64,000 nucleotides of DNA from Actinomadura nitritigenes (GCF_017573545.1 NZ_JAGEOK010000031.1:62001-126000); one strand, 5' to 3'; positions 23,448-32,567 are shown, numbered from the stretch's first letter. Notes: generated by a model not told the origin, from the letters alone. Numbers and translations are program-made.

Positions 23448-23858
23448 TAGGCGCGCTTGTCGAAGCGGGTGGCGACCGCGGGGGACTGCTTGAGTCGGTT
23501 GATCGCGCGTGCGACGGTGTTGCGGCCCTTTTAGCGCTCGGGGTCGAACCCGGGTGGGCGGCTGCCGCACTGTCCTGGGTTGCGCCGGTGCCGTTGCTGG
23601 TCGGCTGGTTCGGGGATGGTGTCGGCGATTCCGCGTCGGCGCAGATGAGCGCGGTTGGCGCGCGGCACCCCGGTCCGCACCCGATGGCAGATCCCGTTGA
23701 TCACTGTGCGATGGTCGGCCCACCGGCCGGCCCGTCCACCCGTCGGCGGCAACAGCGGCGCCAGCCGCTCCCACTCGGCATCGGTCAAGTCACCACGACC
23801 CATAACCCGACAGTGAACGAAACCTCGCTCTATGCCAGACGATCCAGGAAACAGGCCC
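23448..23858 (-). mobile_element. IS5-type deletion derivative, copy 2, left end lost
   Basis: About 411 bases nearly identical to the right ~420 bases of copy 1, in the same orientation and with the same internal deletion. The left terminal repeat is missing, and a 9-base deletion lies in the transposase N-terminal region. One codon of the F-D-P-E-R-Y-K-G segment has become TAA. The right terminal repeat (ending GGCCC at 23858) is intact but is not followed by TA. A shared internal deletion means that both copies descend from one defective element. Confidence 0.85.
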
Positions 23859-24338
23859 TGGGCGTTCGCGTCGTTGCCGGGCCGGAAAGCTCTCCGAGAG
23901 GTGCGCTCGTGGTGCGGCGCCGGTGTGGATGTCGTGGGTGGTGGGTGGTCCTGTAACAGATGAGCGGGGTCGGGCTTCAGGAGGTCGGGCGGGGAACGGG
24001 TGTCAGTACGGCAGGAGACGGCCCGAGGGGGTCCTCAGGTCTGGCGGGCTCGGTTGACGTGGGGGCTTGGGGCGCTTGATGAGCTGCTGCCGTGCCATGT
24101 TGATCATCTCCCCCGTCGGGCCGGGTTTAACCCGTCGATCGAGCCGATGTCACCTGCGCTTCGGAGGACACGACCGTCGAAGGCAAGGTTCAGCGAGCTT
24201 ATGCGACATCCTCTGCCGGTTCGACCGTTTTTCGTGAAGCAAGGTCGACCTTACGTGGCCACGCGATCACGTTTGGTGGCGGCCGGAAGTGGCCGAGGAA
24301 GATCGTTCCGCGGGCGGGTCGCCAGGCGGTAAGGGCGG
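23859..24338. other. Intergenic region without a supported gene
   Basis: About 480 bases between IS copy 2 and the ABC permease stop. One 110-codon plus-strand frame from 24000 exists, but it has no ribosome site, is Arg/Pro-rich and shows no domain. Local composition is less GC-biased around 24120-24260, which fits non-coding or degraded DNA. Confidence 0.4.
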
Positions 24339-25289
24339 TCAGGACACGATGTCGCGGGTGTGGAAACGGCGGAACGCGAGGGCGAGGAGCACGGCGGCGT
24401 AGGCGATGGAGATGGCCGCGCCCTTGGCCATGCCGGTCCACTGGATCTGCGGCTGGAGGGCGTCCATCCACGAGTACATCCAGTGCGTCGGCAGGAAGTC
24501 GCGCCAGGAACCGAGGGCGGTGACGGCGTCCAGGATGTTGCTGACGATGACGAGGCCGACCGCGCCGCCGACCGCGCCGAGCGGCGAGTCGGTGACGACC
24601 GACAGGAGGAACGCCAGGGCGGCGACGACGAGCTGGGCGACGAGGGAGTAGCCGACGACGATCGCCATGCGGGCGAGCGCGGTCGAGGTCGGGACGGTGC
24701 CGCCCGTGGGGAGCTCGACGTCCGACCAGCCGAAGCCGACGGTGCCCGCGACCAGTGACATGAGGGGGAGGGTGATGACCGCGGCGACCGAGTAGCCGAG
24801 GGCGACGATCAGCTTCTGGCGCAGGAGGCGGGCACGCGGGACGGGGGCGGCGAGCAGGTAGCGCAGCGACGACCAGCCGGCCTCGCTGGCCACGGTGTCG
24901 CCGCAGAACAGGGCGACGGCGACGACGAGCAGGAACCCGGTCGAGACGAACAGGGCGAACAGCGTGAAGTTCAGGGCGCCGGCGGTGGCGACGTCCACCA
25001 GGCTCGGGACCCCGTTGCCGGACGGCGAGCCACCGATCTTGAACGCGCCGACCAGGACCCAGGGCAGCACGAGGAGGATGCCGAACGCGATGAGCGTGCG
25101 CCTGCGGCGGAACTGGCGCACCACCTCGACCCGCAGCGGGAGGGTGCGCCGCACGCTGTATCCGGTCGGCGACGTCGGATGCGCCTCGGACGGTGACGTG
25201 CCGTTGGGGTGCTCCTGGGGCGGTGAGCCTGGCCCGGTCTCTCCAGGGGCGGCCGTCCCGCCTGCCTTCGGTTCTCTCGACGTGGTCAT
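24339..25289 (-). CDS. ABC-2 type transporter permease
   Basis: A 316-residue protein with a ~60-residue Gly/Pro/Ser-rich cytoplasmic start and about six helices: I-L-L-V-L-P-W-V-L-V near 75, then four in the middle, and a last one near 290. This is the ABC-2/NosY layout. It should form the channel for the ATPase domain of the fused hydrolase-ABC protein encoded upstream. Its ATG overlaps by 4 bases with the stop of a 24-codon ORF that itself overlaps the ATPase gene. The substrate is unknown. Confidence 0.82.
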   Translation of the reverse strand: MTTSREPKAGGTAAPGETGPGSPPQEHPNGTSPSEAHPTSPTGYSVRRTLPLRVEVVRQFRRRRTLIAFGILLVLPWVLVGAFKIGGSPSGNGVPSLVDVATAGALNFTLFALFVSTGFLLVVAVALFCGDTVASEAGWSSLRYLLAAPVPRARLLRQKLIVALGYSVAAVITLPLMSLVAGTVGFGWSDVELPTGGTVPTSTALARMAIVVGYSLVAQLVVAALAFLLSVVTDSPLGAVGGAVGLVIVSNILDAVTALGSWRDFLPTHWMYSWMDALQPQIQWTGMAKGAAISIAYAAVLLALAFRRFHTRDIVS

Positions 25290-25360
25290 GTCGCGTGTCC
25301 CGGCGTCGTGTCGGTCACCGTCGTCCTGCTGGAGGCGGGGTCGTCCTCGCGGGCGGTCAT
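25286..25360 (-). CDS. 24-codon bridging ORF between ATPase and permease genes
   Basis: A tiny ORF whose ATG (25360) overlaps the stop of the hydrolase-ABC gene as ATGA and whose TGA overlaps the permease ATG as ATGA. It thus links the two genes by two successive stop-start overlaps. The peptide is hydrophilic and rich in Thr, Asp and Pro, with no domain. The likely role is translational relay, although a small accessory peptide is possible. Confidence 0.4.
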   Translation of the reverse strand: MTAREDDPASSRTTVTDTTPGHAT

Positions 25361-27846
25361 GGGGTCTCTCCGATGATCTCCAGGAAGGCGTCCTCCAGCC
25401 GGCGGCCGGAGCCGACGATGTCGGCGACGGGCCCGGCGGCGACGCGGCGGCCGCCGGCCATGACGACGGCGTGCGTGCAGGTCTGCTCCACCTCGGCGAG
25501 CAGGTGGCTGGAGACGATCACGGTGCGGCCCGCGGCCGCGTACCGGACGAGGACCTCGCGCATCTCGCGGATCTGCGGCGGGTCGAGCCCGTTGGTGGGT
25601 TCGTCGAGGACGAGCAGGTCGGGCAGGCCCAGCATCGCCTGCGCGATGGCGAGGCGCTGCCGCATGCCCTGCGAGTAGGTGCGGACGGCGCGGTCGAGGG
25701 CGGTTCCGAGGCCGGCGATCGCGAGGGCCTCGTCCATGTGCGCGTCCGCGGCGGGCCGGCCGGTGGCGCGCCAGTACAGGTCCAGGTTGTCGCGTCCGGA
25801 CAGGTGCGGCAGGAAACCGGGACCCTCGACGAACGAGCCGAGGCGGGCGAGGACGGGCGCGCCGGGGGTGACGCGGTGGCCGAAGATGCGGATCTCGCCG
25901 GCGTCGGGGTGGATGAGGCCCATCAGCATGCGGAGGGTGGTGGTCTTGCCCGCGCCGTTCGGGCCGAGGAGGCCGAGCACCTGGCCCTTCTCGACCCGGA
26001 ACGACAGGTCGGCGACCGCGAGGTGGCCGTTCCTGTACGCCTTGGTGAGCCCCGTGATCTCCAGGGGGACGTCGGTGTCGTGTTCGCGGGACCGGCCGCG
26101 GCGGACGCCGAGGAGCAGCGCGCCGGCGATCCCGAGCCCTGCCAGAGGCAGGATCCACACCCAGGTGGGGATCGGGGTGGGCGCCGTGACCAGGGATGAG
26201 TCCGTCGGGACGGTCAGCTCCGACACGGCGCGCACCTGGTACGCGGCGGGTTGCGGCGGAGTCGCGAAGCCCATGTCGGTGGTGGCGACGACGAGCCGGA
26301 GGCGGTGGCCGCGATCGAACCGGTAGTCCATCGCGGGCAGGGTGACGGTGATCTCGCCGCTGGTCACCCGGAAGGGCGCGGCGATGCGCCGGGCAGGGGC
26401 GGCGGTGCCGTCCGGCGACACGTCGTAGAGCTTGGCGAAAAGCGGTCCGCCTGCCGCCGGGTCCTTGGTGGTGGTGTCCTTCGCGGCCTTGAGGCGGACG
26501 GTGGCGGCGCCGGTGATGCGGAGGGGGTGATCGAGCGGACGGGTGTCGAACGTGGCGGTCTGCCCCGGCATGTCGGCGGGGAGACCACCGCCCGAGGCGC
26601 CGAGCGATCCGAGCGAGCCCAACGCACCGAGCCCGGGGAGCGCGGAGACCGCCGCGGGGGTGCCGCCGGCCGGGTTGTGGATCGTCTGCTCGACCCCGTC
26701 CAGCGGGAGGTGCTGCGGGTCGCCGGACAGGCCGGGGTACGTGCGGGCCTTCGCCTCCTGCACCACGACCCGCTGCGTGGAGGAGTCGAGGCCGCCCGCA
26801 CGGGTCACGGTGAACCGGGTGCCGGGCGCCCCGGCGTGCCGGAGCCGCGCGTCGAAGAAGTCGCGGACGAGCCCGCGCACGCGGCCGGTCTCGGGATCGC
26901 CGCCGTCGTGCCCGCCCTGATACCAGACGACCGAGACGGGCGCGCCGTTGCGGGCGATGGCCCGGGCGTTCGCGTCGGCCTGGTCGAGGGGGAACAACGA
27001 GTCGGACTGCCCCTGGACGAGCAGGGTCGGCACCTTGATCCGGTCGGCGACGGAGGCGGGGCTCGACCGGCGCAGCGTCGCGACGGCGTCGGCGGTGGGG
27101 CCGCCCTGCTCGGCGACCTTCTGGTAAATGGCGCAGAGGGACGGCAGGAACCGTCCGCACCCGGCGCCGCGGGAGCCGCTGTTGAAGAAGACGCCGGCCC
27201 ACAGCTTCTTGAACACGCCGTTCTCGGGTCCGGCGCCGGCGGCGTCGGGGAACAGCACGTCCGGCAGGCTGTTCCAGGTGATCTCCGGCGCGATGGCGTC
27301 GACGCGCCGGTCGTAGGCGGCGGTCATCAGCGCGATCGCGCCGCCGTAGGACTCGCCGGTCATCCCGACGCGCGGGTCGCCGGGCCCGTCCAGCCGCACC
27401 TCCGGACGTTTCGCCAGCCAGTCGATGAGCTGCCGGGCGTCCTTGACCTCGTAGTCGGGCGAGTCGAGCGCGATCTGCCCGGTGGACGCGCCGAACCCGC
27501 GGGCCGTCCAGGTCAGGACGGCGTAGCCGTCGCGGGCCAGCGCGCGCGCCTCCCCCGCGACGTCGTACTTGTCGCCGCCGAACCCGTGCCCCAGCATGAT
27601 CGCCGGTGCCTTCCCACGCCCGACCGGCTTGTAGAAGGTGGTGTCGAGGATCACACGCTGGTCGTCGTGCGGGCCGTCGACGACCTGGACGCGCTGGTCG
27701 ACGGTGTTCACGCGGGGCGGCCCGTCGGCGCCGACACCCCAGACGGCGGCCCCGGCCGCCAACGCCACGGCGGACCCGGCGGCGGTCCAGCGCGCCCGGC
27801 GGCCCGTCCTCCCCCATCGCGCCCGGATCGCGCCCCCCACCGTCAT
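25357..27846 (-). CDS. Fusion: membrane-anchored alpha/beta hydrolase plus ABC ATPase
   Basis: An 829-residue protein of two catalytic units. After a signal-anchor helix (residues ~20-40), residues 50-560 form an X-Pro dipeptidyl-peptidase/CocE-like alpha/beta hydrolase. Its nucleophile Ser156 lies in G-E-S-Y-G-G, the Asp is in V-Q-G-Q-S-D-S-L-F-P and the His in G-G-H-D-G-G-D, and a jelly-roll C-terminal domain follows. A second helix (W-V-W-I-L-P-L-A-G-L-G-I) precedes a complete ABC domain with G-P-N-G-A-G-K-T-T, S-Q-G-M-R-Q-R and L-V-L-D-E-P-T-N-G-L-D. The two helices would place the hydrolase outside and the ATPase inside. It pairs with the downstream permease. No frameshift is seen. Confidence 0.88.
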   Translation of the reverse strand: MTVGGAIRARWGRTGRRARWTAAGSAVALAAGAAVWGVGADGPPRVNTVDQRVQVVDGPHDDQRVILDTTFYKPVGRGKAPAIMLGHGFGGDKYDVAGEARALARDGYAVLTWTARGFGASTGQIALDSPDYEVKDARQLIDWLAKRPEVRLDGPGDPRVGMTGESYGGAIALMTAAYDRRVDAIAPEITWNSLPDVLFPDAAGAGPENGVFKKLWAGVFFNSGSRGAGCGRFLPSLCAIYQKVAEQGGPTADAVATLRRSSPASVADRIKVPTLLVQGQSDSLFPLDQADANARAIARNGAPVSVVWYQGGHDGGDPETGRVRGLVRDFFDARLRHAGAPGTRFTVTRAGGLDSSTQRVVVQEAKARTYPGLSGDPQHLPLDGVEQTIHNPAGGTPAAVSALPGLGALGSLGSLGASGGGLPADMPGQTATFDTRPLDHPLRITGAATVRLKAAKDTTTKDPAAGGPLFAKLYDVSPDGTAAPARRIAAPFRVTSGEITVTLPAMDYRFDRGHRLRLVVATTDMGFATPPQPAAYQVRAVSELTVPTDSSLVTAPTPIPTWVWILPLAGLGIAGALLLGVRRGRSREHDTDVPLEITGLTKAYRNGHLAVADLSFRVEKGQVLGLLGPNGAGKTTTLRMLMGLIHPDAGEIRIFGHRVTPGAPVLARLGSFVEGPGFLPHLSGRDNLDLYWRATGRPAADAHMDEALAIAGLGTALDRAVRTYSQGMRQRLAIAQAMLGLPDLLVLDEPTNGLDPPQIREMREVLVRYAAAGRTVIVSSHLLAEVEQTCTHAVVMAGGRRVAAGPVADIVGSGRRLEDAFLEIIGETP

Positions 27847-28263
27847 GACAGCAGCCTATTCGCGCGCCCGCCGCGCGCCGCTCCACCCTCGCGCCGATCT
27901 CTCCTGCGCCCGGCGCTGTACGCACCGTCCCGCCGTTACACCCCCCGGCGTACCCGGCCCCCGCCAACCCCGCACCAGTTCCACCCTCTCTTTGCGCGGG
28001 AACGCGGATCGCGCACACCACGCGCGCCGTGCCGACGGCACCGCTCCCGCCGCGTCCGGGCCACCGCGCGCCCGGCGAGCGCCACGGCCTCGCCGGTGCC
28101 TTCACGCCGGCTGTGTCGACGACGCCGGTGTCTTCGCGCCGTGCGGTGCCTCTTGCCGTATGTGCCTTGCGTTCGCGCGTGGCCCGGGGATGCGGGCTGA
28201 CGGCGCCCTGACTTCCGGTCGTGCGTGCTTGCTCGGCCGTTGGGCCTGAGGGGTGGGTGGTGA
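27847..28263. other. Intergenic region without a supported gene
   Basis: About 417 bases of very GC-rich DNA between the hydrolase-ABC start and the TetR stop. Several overlapping Arg/Pro-rich frames exist on both strands, but none has a ribosome site or domain. It should hold the promoter of the hydrolase-ABC operon, which I cannot pinpoint. Confidence 0.4.
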
Positions 28264-28875
28264 TTAGGCCGAGTGGGGCGGGGCGGGGGAGCAGGGGGAG
28301 AGGGCGGCGGTGAACATGGCGGTGAGGCGGTCGGTGAGTTCGGCCGGGTCGGCGCTGCGCAGGTCGTTGAGGCCGAGCAGGCGGCGGACGGGACCGCCGC
28401 CCATGATGATCGTGGAGGCCAGCAGGGCGCGGGCGCGGGGGTTCGGGCCTTCGAGCTGCGCGACGAGGGGCTCGATGATCACGTCTTCGAGGTAGCCGAG
28501 CAGGATCTGCTTGACCTCGGGGCTGCCGGCGGAGCGGTCGATCATCCGGGCCATGGGCGTCACCCGGTGCAGGGAGGCCTGCCGGACGAAGTGCTCGGCG
28601 AGCCGGCGGGGCAGCCCGGCGGGGTCGCCGGCGATGACGCCGCGCAGCGCGGACTCGCCGGCCAAGACCTCGCCGAACAGCGCGGCCTTGGAGCCGAAGT
28701 ACCGGTTGACCAGGGCGGTGTTGGCGTCGGCGGCGGAGGCGATCATGCGGACCGTGACGCCCTCGTAACCGTGCTCGCCGAACAGGTCGCGAGCGGCGTC
28801 CAGGATGCGGCGGCGGGTCGCCTCCCGGTCGCGCTTCCGGTGTTCGCGCTGCTCGGCCTGCTCGACGCTCATCAT
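28264..28875 (-). CDS. TetR-family regulator of the divergent MFS pump
   Basis: About 203 residues from ATG at 28875 (a second ATG follows at 28872). The helix-turn-helix near residues 25-65 (T-V-R-M-I-A-S-A-A-D-A-N-T-A-L-V-N-R-Y-F) is typical, followed by the helical effector domain. It diverges from the DHA2 transporter gene across a 119-base gap holding dyads and a promoter, the standard set-up of a drug-pump repressor. The frame continues upstream to 28935, but those residues would overlap the operator region. Confidence 0.88.
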   Translation of the reverse strand: MMSVEQAEQREHRKRDREATRRRILDAARDLFGEHGYEGVTVRMIASAADANTALVNRYFGSKAALFGEVLAGESALRGVIAGDPAGLPRRLAEHFVRQASLHRVTPMARMIDRSAGSPEVKQILLGYLEDVIIEPLVAQLEGPNPRARALLASTIIMGGGPVRRLLGLNDLRSADPAELTDRLTAMFTAALSPCSPAPPHSA

Positions 28876-28929
28876 CGAACCCCGATCCGTCCCCGTGTGG
28901 ATCACCGAATCGCCCCAGTATGCCCCGAG

Positions 28930-28964
28930 TTGCAAGTAAACAAGCGTCTACATAGCATATATGC
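28930..28964 (+). promoter_or_regulatory. Promoter and TetR operator region of the MFS pump gene
   Basis: TTGCAA (28930-28935) and TAGCAT (28953-28958) are spaced by 17 bases. The spacer is filled by an imperfect dyad, GTAAACAAGCGTCTAC (28936-28951), with the GTA...TAC ends common in TetR operators. A perfect 10-base palindrome GCATATATGC (28955-28964) overlaps the -10. Repressor binding at either would block the promoter. Confidence 0.5.
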
Positions 28965-28994
28965 AAAACACAGGTAATTACGTTCCATGGGGGC

Positions 28995-31637
28995 ATGGTG
29001 GCTCAAGCGAGCGTGGCGCCGTCGGCCGGGCCGACGGCGCCAGAGCAAGCGAGACCGCAGTACACGCACCGCCAGATCCTGGAGATCCTCTCCGGCCTGA
29101 TGATGGCGATGCTGACGTCGATGATCTCGTCCACGGTGGTCAGCACGGCCCTGCCGACCATCGTCGGAGACCTCGGCGGTCAGGACCAGCTGTCGTGGGT
29201 GGCCAGCGCCACCCTGCTGACGATGACGGCCTCGACCCCGCTGTGGGGCAAGGTCTCCGACATCATCGGCCGCAAGCTCTCCTTCCAGACCGCGCTCCTG
29301 ATCTTCGTGGTCGCGTCCGTGGCGGGCGGGCTGTCCCAGAACATCGGCATGCTGATCGCGGCCCGCGCCGTCCAGGGCCTCGGCGCCGGCGGGCTGTCCG
29401 CGCTGGCGCAGGTCATCCTCGGCGACGTGGTGGAGCCCCGGCAGCGCGGCCGCTACTCCGGCTACATGGGCGCGGTGTTCGGCGTGGCCACCGTCGCCGG
29501 GCCGCTGCTCGGCGGGTTCCTCGTGGACGCCGACGGTCTAGGCTGGCGCTGGTGCTTCTACGTCTGCGTCCCCCTCGCCATCGTCGCCTTCGCGGTGATC
29601 CAGAAGGTGCTCAAGCTGCCGAAGGTGAAGCGCGACACGCGGATCGACGTGTTCGGGGCGTTGACCATCACCGGCGCCGCGACCGCGGTGATGCTGCTGC
29701 TGTCGATGGGCGGCAACCAGTTCGAGTGGGCCTCCACCTGGACGTACGCGCTGGGAGCGATCGCGGTCGTGCTGGTGGTCGCGGCGGTGTTCGCCGAGCG
29801 GGCCGCCCGGCAGCCGATCCTGCCGCCCCGGCTGTTCCGCAACGGGACGTTCGTGCTGACCTCGCTCGGCTCGCTCTGCGTCGGCATGGCGATGTTCGGC
29901 GTCATGATCTACATGCCGCAGTACCTGCAGATCGTCAAGGGACTGAGCCCCACCACGTCCGGCCTGATGACGCTGCCGCTGGTGGTCGGCATGCTGATCG
30001 CCTCCATCGGGTCCGGCCAGCTGGTCACCCGGACCGGCAAGTACAAGATCTACCCGATCATCGGCCTGGTGTGCGTGGGCGCCGGGCTGTACCTGCTGTC
30101 GCGGCTGCACGTCGACTCGTCGAAGGTGGAGATCGGCGGCTACCTCGCGCTGCTCGGCGTCGGGCTCGGCCTCACCCTGCAGATCCTCATCCTCGCCGCG
30201 CAGAACGCCGCGAAGATGGAGGACCTGGCGTCCACCACGTCCGGTGTGTCGTTCTTCCGCAACCTCGGCGGCGCGGTCGGCGTCGCCGCGTTCGGCGCGA
30301 TCCTGAACAACAAGCTGCCCGGCGAGCTCGCCAAGGGGCTGCGCGAGGCGCACCTGCCGATGCCGAAGGGCGGCGGGTCCCTCGGCACCCCCGCCCAGGT
30401 GCACGCGCTGCCCGAGCCGTTCAAGTCGATCGTCCTCACCGCGTTCACGAACTCGCTGGAGCAGGTCTTCATCTTCGGCGTGCCGGTCGCGGTCGTCGGC
30501 CTCATCACCGTGCTGGCGATGAAGGAACTGCCGCTGCGCGGCAAGGCCGGCACGGGCAGGCAGGCCCCGCAGGCCCCCGCCACCCCGCCGGTGGACGCCC
30601 AGCCGTCCACGCCGGTGCCCCCCAATGGCGCCGCCACGGCCGTCGGCAGGCACGCCCGCGGCCACCAGCCGGCCGCGGAGCAGCAGCTGGCGTCGGTCGG
30701 GGCAGGTGCGGTTCCCAAGGAGATGGCGATGAACGAAATGCCCGCTGACGGCCCGTCGTCCAACGGCATGGCCGCGGCTCCCGGCGGGTCCCCGGTGGCC
30801 GATCCGGCCGCGCAGGCCCGGCTCCTCGCGCAGCAGAACGCCTTCGCGCAGGACGGGCTCACGCGGCAGGGCGCGGGCGGCGTCCCCGTCCGCGGCGTGG
30901 TCCGCGCCGGCGACGGCGCGCCCGTCCCGTCCGCCGCGCTGACGCTGATCGGGGTGGACGGGCACCAGCTCGGCCGCGCGATCACCCAGGACGACGGCCG
31001 GTACGCGCTGCCGACCCCCGGCCCCGGCACCTACGTGCTGATCGCCGCGACGGGCGAGCACGAGCCGCAGGCCGCGACCCTCGTCGTCGGCGACCGCCCG
31101 GTCGAGTTCGACCTGATGCTGGCCGGCAACGGCGGCCTCGGCGGGACGGTCCGCAGCGCCGACGGCAGCCCGATCGCGAACGCGATGGTCGTCGTCACCG
31201 ACGTGCGCGGCGAGGTCGTCGGCACCGGCCGCACCGACGCGTCCGGCCGGTACGTCTTCAAGGACGTCATGACCGGCTCGTACACGCTCGCGGTCAGCGC
31301 CGCGGCGCACCGCCCGGTCGCGCTCCCCGTGGAGGTGGCGGGCGGCGGGCAGACCCGGCTGGACGTCGAGCTGCCCGCGGGCGCCCGCGTCCGCGGAACG
31401 GTCCGCAACGACGCGGGCGAGCCGGTCGGCGACGCCCGCGTCACGCTGGTGGACGCGGCCGGCAACGTCGTCGCGATGGCGATCACCGGTCCGGACGGGG
31501 AGTACGCCTTCACCGACCTGACCGGCGGCCAGTACACCGTCATCGCGTCCGGCTACCCGCCGGTGGCGAGCGGGCTGTCGCTCGCCGGCGGCGGCCTGGA
31601 CGACCACGACCTGGAGCTCGGCTACCCCGACGAGTAG
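28995..31637 (+). CDS. DHA2-type MFS exporter fused to three carboxypeptidase-regulatory-like domains
   Basis: An 880-residue protein. Residues 15-515 are a 14-helix drug:H+ antiporter of the EmrB/QacA group, with W-V-A-S-A-T-L-L-T near 75 and Q-G-L-G-A-G-G-L-S-A-L-A near 125. Residues ~520-620 are a Pro/Ala-rich linker. Residues ~630-878 hold three tandem carboxypeptidase-regulatory-like beta-sandwiches with repeated G-x-V-R, G-R-Y-V/A and Y-T-x-x-x-x pattern elements (D-D-G-R-Y, A-S-G-R-Y, P-D-G-E-Y). Such domains after an MFS pump are uncommon. Depending on topology they may be cytoplasmic or surface-exposed. The gene is probably repressed by the divergent TetR. The YceI gene follows after 80 bases. 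Confidence 0.88.
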   Translation: MVAQASVAPSAGPTAPEQARPQYTHRQILEILSGLMMAMLTSMISSTVVSTALPTIVGDLGGQDQLSWVASATLLTMTASTPLWGKVSDIIGRKLSFQTALLIFVVASVAGGLSQNIGMLIAARAVQGLGAGGLSALAQVILGDVVEPRQRGRYSGYMGAVFGVATVAGPLLGGFLVDADGLGWRWCFYVCVPLAIVAFAVIQKVLKLPKVKRDTRIDVFGALTITGAATAVMLLLSMGGNQFEWASTWTYALGAIAVVLVVAAVFAERAARQPILPPRLFRNGTFVLTSLGSLCVGMAMFGVMIYMPQYLQIVKGLSPTTSGLMTLPLVVGMLIASIGSGQLVTRTGKYKIYPIIGLVCVGAGLYLLSRLHVDSSKVEIGGYLALLGVGLGLTLQILILAAQNAAKMEDLASTTSGVSFFRNLGGAVGVAAFGAILNNKLPGELAKGLREAHLPMPKGGGSLGTPAQVHALPEPFKSIVLTAFTNSLEQVFIFGVPVAVVGLITVLAMKELPLRGKAGTGRQAPQAPATPPVDAQPSTPVPPNGAATAVGRHARGHQPAAEQQLASVGAGAVPKEMAMNEMPADGPSSNGMAAAPGGSPVADPAAQARLLAQQNAFAQDGLTRQGAGGVPVRGVVRAGDGAPVPSAALTLIGVDGHQLGRAITQDDGRYALPTPGPGTYVLIAATGEHEPQAATLVVGDRPVEFDLMLAGNGGLGGTVRSADGSPIANAMVVVTDVRGEVVGTGRTDASGRYVFKDVMTGSYTLAVSAAAHRPVALPVEVAGGGQTRLDVELPAGARVRGTVRNDAGEPVGDARVTLVDAAGNVVAMAITGPDGEYAFTDLTGGQYTVIASGYPPVASGLSLAGGGLDDHDLELGYPDE

Positions 31638-31717
31638 GACCGGTCCCGGGGCCGCCCGACCGGGCGGCCCCGGCCGACGCAATCACACGAGCCACGAGAC
31701 TGGAGTGCGGGTCGTTG

Positions 31718-32545
31718 ATGGATGACAGGCGCGGTCTGCGCGGATCGGTGCGGACCAAGGACGGCTGGGCGGTGCGGCACGCCGTCGTCACGGTCACGGA
31801 CCTGGCGGGCCGGCAGGTCGCGCGGGAGCAGACCGGGGAGGACGGCGTGCTCGCCGCCGGTCCGCTGCCCGCCGGCACCTACACGGTGATCGTCACGGCG
31901 ATGGGGTTCCAGCCGACGGCGTCGACGCTGATCGTGCACGCGTCCGGCGCGGCGGACCTCGGCACGCTGGTGCTGGCCCGCGCGGGCGGCACCGAGCTGC
32001 CGCCGCCCGGCCCGTGGACGATCGACCCGGCGCACTCGAACGTCGGGGCGGTCGCGCAGCACCTCGGGCTGTCCAGCGTGCGCGGCCGGTTCGCCGCGTT
32101 CGAGGGGAGCATCGAGATCACCGAGCCGGTGGAGGCGTCCCGGGTGACGGCCCGGATCGAGGCGGCGTCCATCGACACCGGCAACAAGCTGCGCGACGAC
32201 CACCTGCGCTCGGCCGACTTCATGAACGTCGACGAGCACCCGGTGATCTCCTACGAGGGCGAGGGGCTGACCGCGACCGGCCCGGACCGCTGGACGGTCC
32301 ACGGCCGCCTCACCCTCAACGGGATCACCAACCCCGTCGACCTGGACATGCTGTTCCTCGGCAGCGGCGGCGACCCGTGGGGCGGGACGCGCGCGGCGTT
32401 CCGCGCGACGGCGGAGCTGCGCCGCACCGACTTCGCGATCCGCTACAACCAGATCCTGGAGGCGGGGATCGCGATGGTCGGCGAGAGCCTGAAGGTCGAG
32501 TTGGAGATCCAGGCCGTCCAGGGCACCGAGCTGCCCCAGGCCTGA
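31718..32545 (+). CDS. YceI-family protein with N-terminal carboxypeptidase-regulatory-like domain
   Basis: About 275 residues. Residues 5-88 form one carboxypeptidase-regulatory-like domain (L-R-G-S-V, A-V-V-T-V-T-D, G-T-Y-T-V-I-V). Residues 95-272 are a YceI lipocalin-like barrel, recognised by W-T-I-D-P-A-H-S-N-V near 97, V-R-G-R-F, and F-M-N-V-D-E-H-P. YceI proteins bind long-chain isoprenoids or lipids. The same accessory domain on the pump encoded 80 bases upstream suggests a shared partner, perhaps a lipid cargo handed between them. There is no signal peptide, so the protein appears cytoplasmic. Confidence 0.85.
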   Translation: MDDRRGLRGSVRTKDGWAVRHAVVTVTDLAGRQVAREQTGEDGVLAAGPLPAGTYTVIVTAMGFQPTASTLIVHASGAADLGTLVLARAGGTELPPPGPWTIDPAHSNVGAVAQHLGLSSVRGRFAAFEGSIEITEPVEASRVTARIEAASIDTGNKLRDDHLRSADFMNVDEHPVISYEGEGLTATGPDRWTVHGRLTLNGITNPVDLDMLFLGSGGDPWGGTRAAFRATAELRRTDFAIRYNQILEAGIAMVGESLKVELEIQAVQGTELPQA

Positions 32546-32567
32546 CCGGCACCTGAAGACGCGGGCG

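Noticed and set aside
24000-24332. 110-codon plus-strand frame after IS copy 2
   Set aside because: No ribosome site, no domain, basic low-complexity product, and it ends against a convergent gene in degraded-looking DNA.
25286-28996. 1236-codon minus-strand frame covering the hydrolase-ABC and TetR genes
   Set aside because: It is out of frame with both recognised proteins and consists of Arg/Pro/Ala-rich sequence; only its last 24 codons are of interest, as the bridging ORF.
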